A DNA stretch of 64,000 bases from Dermatemys mawii (Eukaryota > Chordata > Testudines > Dermatemydidae): NCBI GenBank assembly GCA_007922305.1, contig ML677343.1:32139681-32203680 (forward strand), read 5' to 3'. Made by a program: the position numbers and the translations under genes. Positions 12,301 to 24,300 of this stretch are shown here, one piece after another (the first letter of the stretch is position 1; each line of letters begins with the position of its first letter). The notes below the pieces were generated by a model, which was given only the letters and a program-made list of their open reading frames with translations, made no database searches and had not been told where the DNA came from.

Positions 12301-15300
12301 GAAGGCCCACAGCGCCACCAGCAGGAAGTTCATGACTGACACCTGCAGAGAGCGCACGGGAGCGAGGAGAGAGCTGGGGGCCCCACACTGAGCCCCGGGG
12401 CAGCCAAAGGAACCCCCAGGCCAGCCAGTGGCCCCCTCCCACCCTGATGCAGCGCCCCCCCCGGCCCTGAGGGACCCCTTCCCCAGCCCGGAGCAGGGCT
12501 GGCAGAGGCAGATCCCCCAGCCTTAGCTCCAGAGCCCAAGGGGGAAGGGGTAGTGGGGGCCTCAGGGGCATTTTCCTTCCTGGTTTCCCGAGCCCACCGG
12601 CCCATCCCCCGTTACCTCCTGCAGCGCCACCCACACGGTGCAGAGCGCCACCAGCTTGAGGACGTGCAGCTCCAGGAGGCGCCGGGCAAAGACCTGCCCG
12701 CGGGTGAGGATGTCGGAGAAGGTCCAGCCCAGCACCACCAGACGCTCCAGCACCAGGCCCCACTTACTGGGCACCGCTGCAAGGCAGGGCAGCTTGTCAT
12801 GGCCATGCTGGCCCCCTGCGGGCCGTGCACCGCCCCTCCCTCGCCAGCGCCCCCCGGGGACTGCGCACTGCCCCTCCCCTGCCGGCCCCTCCCCCGTGCC
12901 GAGCACCGCCCCTCCCCCGCCAGCGCCTCCCCCATAGGCCGTGCACCACCCCTCCCCAGCCTGCGCCCACCCTATGCCCTGCACTCTCATCTCCCAGGTG
13001 CCCTGCCTCTCCCTCAATAACCCCTCTGCCAGCAGCCCCCACAGACCCTGTACTTTCCCTCCCCCTCCCCCAGCAGTGCCCCCCCCCAGGCTCCCTCCCC
13101 CTTACCAACGTCCCTCCCTCAAGAGAAACACCCCCTCCCCCACAGTCCCAGCTTACCCCCCATTCTGCCCCTCTCCCTATGGCCCCCCCCCGGGCCCCGA
13201 GAGGCATTTACCTTCCAAAGCCGAGTCAGAGTCCCGGGGTTCAGCCTCCTCCTCCTCACGGGGCAGCAGGGGGCTCCCCGGCCCCTCCTCGTACCTGCCA
13301 CGGGGAGGGGAGGAGCTGAGAGGCAGATGCCCAGGGCTGGGATGCAGGGGGCAGAGGGGCCGGGGGGCCTGGAGGTCAGATCCCAAGTAGCACAGCGCCC
13401 GCCAGTGCCCATGCGGGGCCTTGGGGTCAGCGCGCAGGGGAGGGCGACTCTGCTGAGCTACCTGCCCTGCTCCTGCAGCCCCTGGCATCCGACAGACACC
13501 CCCTCCCGCGCCTCCACAGCACCCTCTGCTGATCCCATGCACTGCACAGGCCAGCAGGAGCCTTCTGACAGCCCCTGGGCACAGCCCCAGGTCCACTCAC
13601 CCCCCCGGCTCTCTGCACTGCAGCGTGCCCAGGGCTGGCTCCCGAGGCCCCGGCAAGAGCAGCTCGGAACAGGGCTCGGCTCCAGCACCCACAGCTGGCC
13701 CCTCCCTAGTTCAGGGCAGCAAGGGCGGAGGTTGGGGAGGGACGGCCCAGCCCCACAGCACAGCCCGGAGCAGGCGCTTCCCAGACCACAGGAGCCCAAC
13801 GCTGCTCTCTGCCCGGCCGGGAACCTGGCACTGCCTCCATCCCTCAACACCTGGGGCACATGGGCAGGGGATGGGCCTGGGGCTGCCCAAGGGCAGGGGA
13901 GGTTCCTCCGGGAAGGGATTGCACTGCCCATGCACAGCGAGATACCAGGACCCCCCCTGCCCTCGGCTCAGAGCAAGGGGAGTGAACGCCAGAGGCAGGG
14001 TCCCATGCCCGCCCACCCCAAGCTCACATCCAGGCCTGTCTGCAGAAGGGCCCCCCTGCTCCCATTGCGCTGGAGCAGACGGGATGCCCAGCACTGTGCC
14101 CTCATAGAGCCGGCCCCTGCCCCAGCCCTTTCCCAGCTCCCTGTCTCCACAAACCCTGCTTGGCATATTTGCCCGCGTGCCCCTCTGCCAAGCCAAACCT
14201 GAGGGCCCGGGCTGCAAGCCCTGGCTCATCACGTCCTACTGGGGCACCAGGCAGGCCAGAGAGGAGGCTGAGGGTCTGCTCCGCAGAGCCAGGGCCCCCG
14301 GGATGCCTGGCTTAACGCCCCTTGGGAAATCACCCAGCCAGTCTCACCAGTCCGGAGCTGCTGCTCCCTCCTCTCTGCAGCCCCCCACCCCAAGCTGTGT
14401 GCCCCCAGTGCCGGGGGAGGGGAGCCTACCTAGGGGTGGGCGGGCTCCGGGGCTCCGGGCGGGCCACGTGCTCCAGGTCGGTGATGCGCATGAAGGGGCG
14501 GTGGAAGTAGTGCAGCTGCAGGATGCAGGCCAGCAGGAAGAAGCCCGGGATGAGGATGCTGGAGAAGAGCTCGGAGACGCTGAACTGCTCCAGGCCCAGG
14601 TCCCCCAGCCTGGATGGGAGGAGAGCGGCTGAGGACCAGGGCGACGGAGCCCGGCCTGGCTCCTGCATCCAACCCCAAACGCAGCGGCAGTGAGCAGAGC
14701 CGGAGAGCTGCAGCCGGGGCTCTGTCCAGGTGCCAGCCAGCTGGGAGAGCAGCTGGAGAACAGGGACGCCGGCAGAGCACCCGGCCATGCAGAGATGCCC
14801 CACCCTGGCTGGTCCCGCCAGTGGGCTGAGCGCTGGGACCCGGGAGCGCCCTCCGTGGGACTCGCCTGAGCGGCCGCAGCGTGAGCTAGGAGAGGGGTAG
14901 GGCTGGGAGACAGGACTCCTGGGTTCTTTCCCCAGCTCTGCCACAGACGGCTTTTGGGGAATTTCTCGCCCTTCTTTGTGCCTCAGTTTTCCTCTCCATA
15001 GACCGGAGGAGGTAACAATCGGGGAGTGGGGTGTCACCGGGCCGGGGTCTGAATAGAACCAGCTCAGCCCTTGCGCTCCAGCCTCACCCCCAGGGCAGGC
15101 CCTGCCCTGCCGAGGGGATGGGGCGACCCTGCCTGAGGGCTCTGACCCTGGGGCAGGGTTTGGGCCCCTGGAGCAGCCCCTGAGGAAGGCTTGGCCTGGG
15201 GAGCCGGGCGGCCTCAGGGGCGTCACTCACTGCTGGTCGGTGAGGCCAGTCAGGTTGCGCCAGTACACGGGGAAGTCCTCGAACTGGAAGGTGTAGACGG

Positions 15301-18300
15301 CGATGAGCACCAGCATGGTGTAGGCCACCACCAGCCACCAGAAGCCCTTCAGCAGCTTCCTCCACAGGCTGTAGTAGACCTGGGGGACAGGCAGCCGTGA
15401 GCTCCTGGGCCCCACCTCCCACCGGGCCAGAGCCCGGCCACACCCCCAGATCCCAGCAGGGCTGCCCAGCTGCACAGATGGCAAGCGGTTGCCAAGGCTA
15501 GTGCCCCACGCCGGGGGCTTGCCAGCCAGCCTCTCCCGCTGGGCGCAGGCCTCACCTGGAAGAGGATGAGGCAGAGGAGGAAGAGGAGCATGTAGACGAT
15601 CTTATAGACCACCAGGCGCCCGGCGAAGCTGACCACGATGAACATCCCGGCGCACACGTAGATCCAGTACTTGGCGTAGAGATCCGTCAGCAGCTGGCCC
15701 AGGAACTTCAGCACGCTCCGCGGCCGGCCAGGCTCTGCAGGGCGCAGCGGGTGAGAGCCGGGGACGTGCCAGGCCTGCGCCAGGGACGCGGCTCCGGGCG
15801 ACCCAGCGGGCACGTTTCCCTGGCAGGCAGCAGGCTCCAGCCCCAGACACGCAGACATCACCCACAGGTGGTACCAAGGATCAGGGGTCGCTGGTGCCCG
15901 AGATGCCCTGCTACGTGCCCAGGCAGAGGGGGCCAGCCCCCCACGCCCCATTGCAAAGCAGGGGGCATCCCCAGGCTGCTCTGAGCGACACTGTGGCAAG
16001 GGGCACACAACCGCCCGCGTCCCTCCACCGTTATATCCAGCCGGATGCAGACCATCCCAGCACGCAGGTCTGCAGCGCCACGACAGCCCCGGCCAGGCAT
16101 AGACTGCGCCCGCTCCAGCCCAGGGCACGGCGGAGGTCACAGTAACGTCTGCCCCGGGCAGCGCGCGCTCCCTGCGCTCCCCTCCCCAGAAGGCTGCTCC
16201 CCGTGGGGGTGGGGGAGGCCAAGGCCCCGGGCAGGATCGGGGTGGGGTGTTTCAGGGTCACCCCGCCGGCTCTCACCTGTGTCGGAGACGGTCACCTCCA
16301 GCAGAGGGGCGGGCGAGCGCCGGCACTTCAGCAGCTTCTCCTTCACGAACTGCCGCAGCAGCAACCAGAAGGTGAGAGTGTAGAGCAGCTGTGGGGAGCA
16401 GCGGGAGGTCAGCCCCGGGCAGAGGGACCAGCCAGCCCAAGGCGGGGAGGGAGCGGAGGCGGGGGGTTACCTTGGCCCCCAGGTCCAAGCAGGGGTATTT
16501 GGTCCTGACCAGGCCCAGCTGCTCCAGGCTCATGAAGCCGATGCGGATGGGCAGCTCGGGCCCCAGGTCCATGCCCCAGACGTACTGCAGGCCGCAGAGC
16601 GCCAGGCCGTAGAGCAGCAGGAAGGGGGAGCAGAGCATGGCGAAGTGGTGCCGGTTGCGGACGATCCAGATGAGGCAGGCCCAGAGCAGCAGCACGAAGG
16701 TCAGCCAGCTGTGGTAGGTGATGCTCCACACCTGGTGGGGAGAGGGAGCTCCGCCCTCAGGCCCTGCCCCCGCCTGGTGCCCTGCGCCCTCCCCCCGCCC
16801 CCCGTTCCATGCCAGTCCAGCCCCCTTTGGGGCTCTGAGCCCTGGTACAGAGCTGGCCCCTCCCCATGCCAGCCCAGCCCTCACCAGGGCTCGGAGCCCC
16901 TGCCCAGCCGCTCGGAGCCCTGCCCTCTGCTCACCATCATGGCGATGAGGGCACAGACGTAGCTCTGCTTCATGATGACGTGCCCCAGCGCATGCAAGGG
17001 CAGCCTTTGCCGGTGCCGCTCGGGCTTCCTACGCGCTGCCCAGAGAATCACAGGGACAGTTAGAGTAGCCCCGACAATCCCAGGGCAACGCACCCCTCAT
17101 AGCCATCCCCTCCCAGAGAGGAGCCCGTCCCAGGGCCAGGTCAGGGCTGTCGGGATCAGACAGTGACGGGCATGGTGCCAGGGGCCAGGTTGGGGCTGTC
17201 GGGATCAGACAGTGACGAGCATGGTGCCAGGGGCCAGGTCGGGGCTGTCGGGATCAGACAGTGACGGGCATGGTGCCCGGGCCAGGTCGGGGCTGTCGAG
17301 ATCAGACAGTGACGGGCGCGGTGCCCGGGCCAGGTCGGGGCTGTCGGGATCAGACAGCGACGGGCGCGGTGCCCGGGCCAGGTCGGGGCTGTCGGGATCA
17401 GACAGCGACGGGCGCGGTGCCCGGGCCAGGTCGGGGCTGTCAGGATCAGACAGTGACGGGCATGGTGCCAGGGGCCAGGTCGGGGCTGTCGGGATCAGAC
17501 AGCGACGGGCGCGGTGCCCAGGCCAGGTCGGGGCTGTCGGGATCAGACAGCGACGGGAACGGTGGGCCGTGGGGATCACACGTGGGCAGCAGCACAGGAA
17601 TGGACCCTCCTGTTCTGCACCTAACCCAGTGGGTGGCTGTGTGACTCCAGGAAGGTGCCCGTCCCTGCAGTGCTGAGCTCTGACCACTAGGAGTCAGTTT
17701 TGCTTCACACCCACGGAGCTGCTGGACTCAGTTCTGGTACCACGCAGCCTCCCCCGGCCCGGCTGCTGTGGTCCCTTGAATATGAGCAGGGCTGGGGGGC
17801 AGCCCAGGCCCCCCTCACTGCCAGGGGCAGAGCCCTGGAAACTCCCCTCTGGAGGCTGCACCATGCTGGGCAGTAACTGTGGTGGCGGGGGGGCAGAGGT
17901 GAGTGGGGCTGTGATGGAGCCCTAGGCCCAGGGAAGTACCATGGCACCAGGGGCTGGCACAGCAGGGCAGTGCCAGGGAGGGGCAGCCGCTGCAGTCCCT
18001 GAGCTGAGCCGCCCCCCAGCGTCTCTCTCCCGGGCTGGTTCCGGCTGCTTACCTGGCCCGATCTCGTGCACGGTACAGTTTTCAGCGTCGGCAGCGGAGG
18101 CCTCGGTGCCTGGGGACAGCATCCGCTGGGGGGCGGGGGCAGGGAGAGAGACAGGAGGGGGGTGAGCCCCTGGGCAGGGCAGCCCCGTCAGGCCTGGGCA
18201 TACGGGCTGCAAATGCCAGGCGGCATCACAGCCAGGGAGGGAGCCAGGGGCAGTCTGGGTGCTCCCCTTCCCTTCCCAAGCCCTCCTCCTGCCTCCCCCA

Positions 18301-21300
18301 CTGTTACCTGTCCAGAGCGTTCTCTCTTTCTCTCACACATCCCTCCTGCGCCACAAGACCCCACCCCCCGCCCAGTGTCCCCAGACCCCCTGCAGCCCTC
18401 CCCTGCTTTTCCTCCCCACCCCCCATATGGAGCATCCCCCCCTCCGGCCTCCCTCACCGCACTGAGCCCTTGGCAGGCTGGTGCTAAGGGCCCAGCACGC
18501 CCTCCTCTGCCCTGAGGCTCCAGAGGGAAAGCTGCAGGGGGGTTCCCTGCCACCCTTCCGAGCCCTGGGGAGTCTCCAAAGGGCAAGCGTAGGGCAGGGG
18601 CCCCATTCCCAAAGCCCGGGGCCAGCGGCTCCCTTTCTAACCTCGGTGTCTTCAGCCAGGCAGCCTCCCTCCCTGGGCCAGCTCTCCAGCTCCACCAGCT
18701 CAACCCGCGGCTCCGCCGCCACCGCCGACGCCTCCGCCGTGTTCTTCTGGGGGGGGAGAGTCGACCTCAACACCACGCTCCCATGCACACAATGGGGCAG
18801 GCGGCCACAGGCACTGGAGGCGCGGCAGGGACCCAGGTGGGGTCTCCCCGGAGCCAGGACTCTGCCCTCCCTGCTCCGAGAGGGGAGCCTCTGGGACTGA
18901 GCCACCCGGAGCAGAACCGTCCCCTCCCTGCTCTGCACGTAACGCCCCCAAATCCCATTGGCACATGCCCCGTTTCCCTCTCCAGGCGGCGCACGCTGGG
19001 CGTGAGCGAGCTCTGGGGAATTCGCTGCAGGGCACAGTCCTGGCCTGGCAGCGACCCCGAGCTGTGGGGTTCTGCACCCGCTTGGCAGTGCTGGAGGACA
19101 ATCTGCCTTGGGGCTCTGGCCCCACCGTGGTACGCAGCAGGGAGGGACGAGCTCCACTTTCAGCCGCTACCTCGACTGCTCTTTGCCCACATCCCCGGCA
19201 CCCAGGTCAACACCGGTTCCCTCCGGAGCGCCAGCTTCCCAGCTACCACTGCAGCTTTCAGCAGCACCTTCCCTGGCGCTGGGCGAGGTAGAAGGAGGCA
19301 GAGTGGGCACGGCCCTGTGTTATACCCGGCCCCCGCGCTCCTCACCCGATCAGAGGAGTCCAACTTCCTCAGCTTCACCAGAGAGGCCATGGTGAAATAG
19401 AGCAACAGCAGGACGCCGGGGTTCACGTAGACGGGCCAAGGGTGGCTGGTGTCGAGGAGGAGGGCGTTGGGGTTGGTGCAGTTCAGTGGCAGGATGAAGG
19501 CCTTCAAGCCGAATACGCTGCAGGGAGGAAGGAGGCGGCATTACACCCCTGGCGTGGAAGCAGGGCTGGGTGTGGGGGAAGAACCGGCTGGGAACCGAGG
19601 TGCCGGCAGCTGATGTTCATTAGCAGGCTTGCCCTGCCCAGAGCGCGGGGTGCCCCGGTTCTGAGCACGCCCCAGAGCCCCTCTCGCTACCCGGGACGCC
19701 CGTGGGAAAAGCGGCTGCATTGTTTCCTTTGCTCAGTTTGCCATTCGCTGCCCCCTCACCCCCCGTCCCAGTCTGCCTCCTCTCCCAGCTGCTCTCCACA
19801 CGGCACTGCCAGAGCTTTTCCCATCCCGCCTCTTGCAGCCATCCGCGCAGGTCACCCTCCGTTTCGGCTCTGTCCTAGAGCCGGACAGAGCCCACCTGCC
19901 GGGCCAGCGGCCCAGCGATCCACCTGAGCAGGGGCTCAGGACGGTCTCAGCCCAGCCCTCTCACCCCATCATCCTCGACTTTCCTGAGCGGAGGTTCCTG
20001 CTGAACCCAGCCGGTGCCTGGTAACCGCCCAGACGGCTGCACTAACCGACTGAGCTTCCTGGGAGGTGGGAGGGGAAACTGAGGCACAGAACAGGGCCGT
20101 GCCCACACCACACCCAGCGAACCGGCGGCAGAGCTGGGACTAGGCCCTAGGACTTGCCGGCTCCTGGTCTGATTGGCACACCGACATCCAGGGTCCCTGC
20201 ACCGGCAGCTGGTTCCATACACCCTGCCTGGCATCCCGCTCCAAACCAGCCCATGGCTAAGGGAGAGCTCCCCCTTGGCAACCCACAGGTCCCCTCTCCC
20301 TCCCTCGGGGGGGCCCTATTCAGGGGACCCTTCTGGTGCCAGAGGCAGGTTGTGAGGCAGAGCGGAGGGGGAATATCACCAGTGGAGATGGGTCCTGCCC
20401 CCAGCCGGGAATGGGGCAGGTGGCTGCACCCGCCTGTGCTGCAGGACGAGGCCATGATACCCAACATCACCGGAGTCAGAGGGGCAGCCTGCCACACGTG
20501 AGAGACAGGACAGGGGCATCAGAACACAGGTAAGAGACAGGACAGGGGCAGCCTGCCACAGGTGAGAGACAGGACAGGGGCAGCCTGCCACAGGTGAGTG
20601 ACAGGACAGGGGCGNNNNNNNNNNGCAGCCTGCCACAGGTGAGTGACAGGACAGGGGCGTCAGAACACAGGCGGGAGCCAGGCCCGGTGCCTTACCGTGC
20701 CCAGATGCTGGCGGGGGGGAACAGCCCCTGGACGAACGGCGCCTGGTAGCTGTAGATGCAGAGCAGGTGGCCGGCGGCGAAGACGCCCACCATGACGCAC
20801 AGCGTGTTGAAGCCCAGGTGGCTGATGGGGAAGTGGCAGGCCCACCAGGTGCAGATGCCCACGAAAACCAGGTAATAGACGCTGGAGAAGGCGGATGGCA
20901 GAGTGATCCCTGGGGAACGAGCCAACACCGGGGCCGTTACCGGGGCTGCTGGGAGCTGCAGTAGCCGGCTCAGGGCTGGGGCTCCCCCCTCCCGCCCCAG
21001 GCCCTGCTCTGACACCCCAGGGGAGCCCCACACTTCAGCACTGGGGACAGAGACCTCTGCCCAGAACAGGGGCACTGCAGGCTGTGCCCCCGCCCAGCTC
21101 ACCTGCTGCCAGCTAGGATGAGAGCCCCAGACCCATCCCACGCCCAGGCCACGCATCCCACAGCGACCCGGTGATCCTGGGCCAGGGGAAACTGGAGAGG
21201 CCCCCTCCCTCCGACACCTACCTGCCAGAGCCAGCAGCAAGATGGCCAGACACTTTCCGACTGCCAGCAGGAGCCAGTGCACCCTCACCCGCAGCTTAGC

Positions 21301-24300
21301 AGCCAGCAGCCCGCGTTGCTCTGCAGATTCCCCGTCCTCCGCAGCACCAGCCGGCCCCGCCGGGTCCTCCTCCTCCTCCTGTAGGGAACAAGAGCCAGGC
21401 TGCGTCACCACGTCCCGCAGGCCCTGGAGCAAGAGCGGCCGCACATACAGATTCCCTTGGTCGGTGCAGTGCCCGTTACTGCACATGCGGTAGGAAATCC
21501 AGGGATCCAGCCCTGCACGCTGGGGGGTCAGTCACACACACACACACACACACACCCTGCACTCTCCACACACCGGGCCCCACAAACCAGCACTCCCTGC
21601 AGGATGCAGACAGAGCCAGGGGCTGAGAGGAGACATGGCAAAGGTGGTAAAGGCACCATTGACTAGTGGTTAGCACAGGGAGGCAGGACTCTGGAGTTCT
21701 ATTCCTGGCTCTGTCACAGACTCACTGTGTGACTGTGGGTAAGTCAGATCCCCTCACTGTGCCTCAGTTTCCCCATCTTCCAGATGCCTGTGGTGCCCCT
21801 GACCTGCCTGGCTTGCGACCCTAGGATGCAAAGGGCTCGTTATGCCCACAGGGCAAAGGCGCTGAGCTAGTCAGAGGCACAGGATGAGCGGAGCTCTGCC
21901 CCCTCGACACAGAGCAGAACAGCCATGGAAGGCCTAGAAAGATGACACAGCCACGGAGCCTGCCAGGGAGAGGAGACCTGGCGATCAGTCTCTGTGCAGG
22001 GCACCGGGGGCAGGGTGTCAGCGCCAGGGAGGGTGGGAACAGGGCCCGTGCTCAGGGATCAGTCACACTGGCTGTACAGAGCACAGGACAGACATCCCTT
22101 CTCTCCTCCTCCCACCCCGCAATGTTGCTGGGTCTGGTTACCAGACGGGTCAGGAGGGGCAGACAGCATGGACGTGCTGATAAAGAGTAAATGGAGAGGG
22201 AGGCTCCGGTTCTAGACCAGCCGTGGCACTGGCCCTATGGCTAGGGGAGCTTTTATGGGTCTAGTTTACATACCCGATGGCCAGGCCCTTTTGCCAGCCC
22301 CACACAAGAGGGGCTCTGTACCCCTCACCACGGTCATTTCAATCAAAGAGCAACCAGAGTTCAGTGGCTAGAGCACAGGAGTCAGGGGCTGGGCCTGACT
22401 CTGCCACTGACCCCAGGGGAGTCTGGCCCCGGCTCCATGCCTCAGTTTTCCATCAGTAAAATGGGGATAACCAGACATGTTGGAGGGGACAGGACTTTGC
22501 TGCGACAGCTGGGGAAGAGACGGCGGGCTCCCCACCAGGGCTCCCAGGGGAGGATGGCCAGAGAAGACACTGGTGTTACAGGGAGTCGCAGTGGAACCAG
22601 CTCCCCGTCCGGCTCCATTCTCAGAGCACCTGTCATTTCCATAGCAAGGTGGGCGAGGGAATAATAAATATGGAGCAACGAGGAATCTGCCACCAGAGCA
22701 GCCACACCGCGCCACGTACCAGGCGTGGCCTCTTCCTCCCTTCGCTGCACGCGTCAGCCCCGGGGAGGTTCAGAGATTTCAGACAACGGCAGCCCAGCTG
22801 TAGCTACATATAAATGTCACGCAGGATCGTCTGCCTGGCAAGGGCACAAGGGGGCAGCCCTAATGCAGAACTGCCACCTGGGAGCAGGGCCTGGTCTCCT
22901 GTCTCTGACAGTGAGCGCCCAAGAGAACACCATAGGATTAGAGATTTCTCTACCTTTGGGAAGGGGATCTGGGATTCCCCCCACCCCCGCAGGTTCTGCT
23001 GCTCCCGCAGGGCACTTTCCAGCCATCCACCGCAGCGGCTTCACGCAGCATCCTCCCCCACCCCCGGGGAAACTGAGGCCCAGCAATGGGCAGCAACTCC
23101 CCCACGGCAGTAGTGAATCAGCAGCGGAGTCGGGACGTGGACCCGGGAGTCCCGGCTCCCAGCTCTGTGCTCTGCCCGCCAAGCACCCCTGCCTGCCAGA
23201 TGAGGAGTCCAGGCTGCCATATCCAGATCCAGGCTCTTCTAAGGGTCTGGTGGGTCTGGTTCAGCCTGTTGCCAACAGATTCAGACCCAGCCTGTCTGGG
23301 CTGGGCCGACCCATGAGTGGGGTGGGGCTGGGCGAAGTTGCCTCACTGCCCCATGATCAGTGGTGCCCCCCTGGCCGGACCTGAGGACAGAGGGTCACAA
23401 CCTGGGAGTATTTCTGGGGTGGGTCACATTACATGGAGGAAGGAGGGGGAGGCAGAAGTGGGGACCTGCTCCATCCCATGGGGGTCGCTGGAGACCAGCA
23501 CGTTGCACCAGGAGGTTGGTTGCTGCTAACGCTGCCTGATCCTCCAGCAATCCCTGCTCTCTGCAGCGCTGGAACCATGGCCCCAGCCCCGCTGGCGTGA
23601 GAGCCAGCCACCCCCACGCTCCGCCCCGCAGCCCTGCACCTGGCCTTGTTTGTCTGGTTCGCTGCTTGGAAAACACAGCACAAAAGGCCTATTTTCCTTG
23701 GCGCCGCAGCCTGGGTTCCTAGCACCGAGCAATTTTCCAGGCCGCCTTCCGCACGGATCCATTCTCCCAGCGAAGGTATTTGAAGCTGACTGGGTGCCAG
23801 CTGCAGCCTGGCACCATCCGGGCCTGGGCTCGGGGCGCCGGGTTCGGATTCAGTTCAGATCACATTACACACACAAACAGCAGGAGGGCTGGCTGGAACC
23901 CGCCCCTGGAGCCGGCCGGCCACTCAGCCTTTCCACTCTCCCCTCCGCACGCACTGCTGGTCCCTGCGATGGGAGCCCTTCAATTCTAATGGGAGGGGGT
24001 TGGCAGCCGCAGAGAACTGGGCAGCTCGCTCCTGCACAGCTGGATGGGTCGACAGGGTCCCTGCTGTGCACCCAGGGGAGCCAGGCCTTTGTGGGAGTGG
24101 GATTAGGAGGTGAATTATGGGGGCGAGGCCCTGGCCAGGTATTTCCATTTCTGCCAGTGGAGCTATGCCAAGGCAGACCTTGGCTCCGCTCCGGGCCTCG
24201 TCCATCAGCACCGGGGCGTCTCGCCCCCAGGCCCACGGCTCATCGCTCACAAGAGCACTGGCCGGAGTAAGCTGCAGCTCCAAGTGCCATGGCTGGAGAG

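Noticed and set aside
12800..13320. Pro-rich plus-strand open frames
   Set aside because: Pyrimidine-rich simple sequence in intron 17 and antisense to exon 17.
17205..17687. Long open frames on both strands in intron 10
   Set aside because: They arise from a tandem repeat whose unit is mostly 48 bp, a multiple of three.
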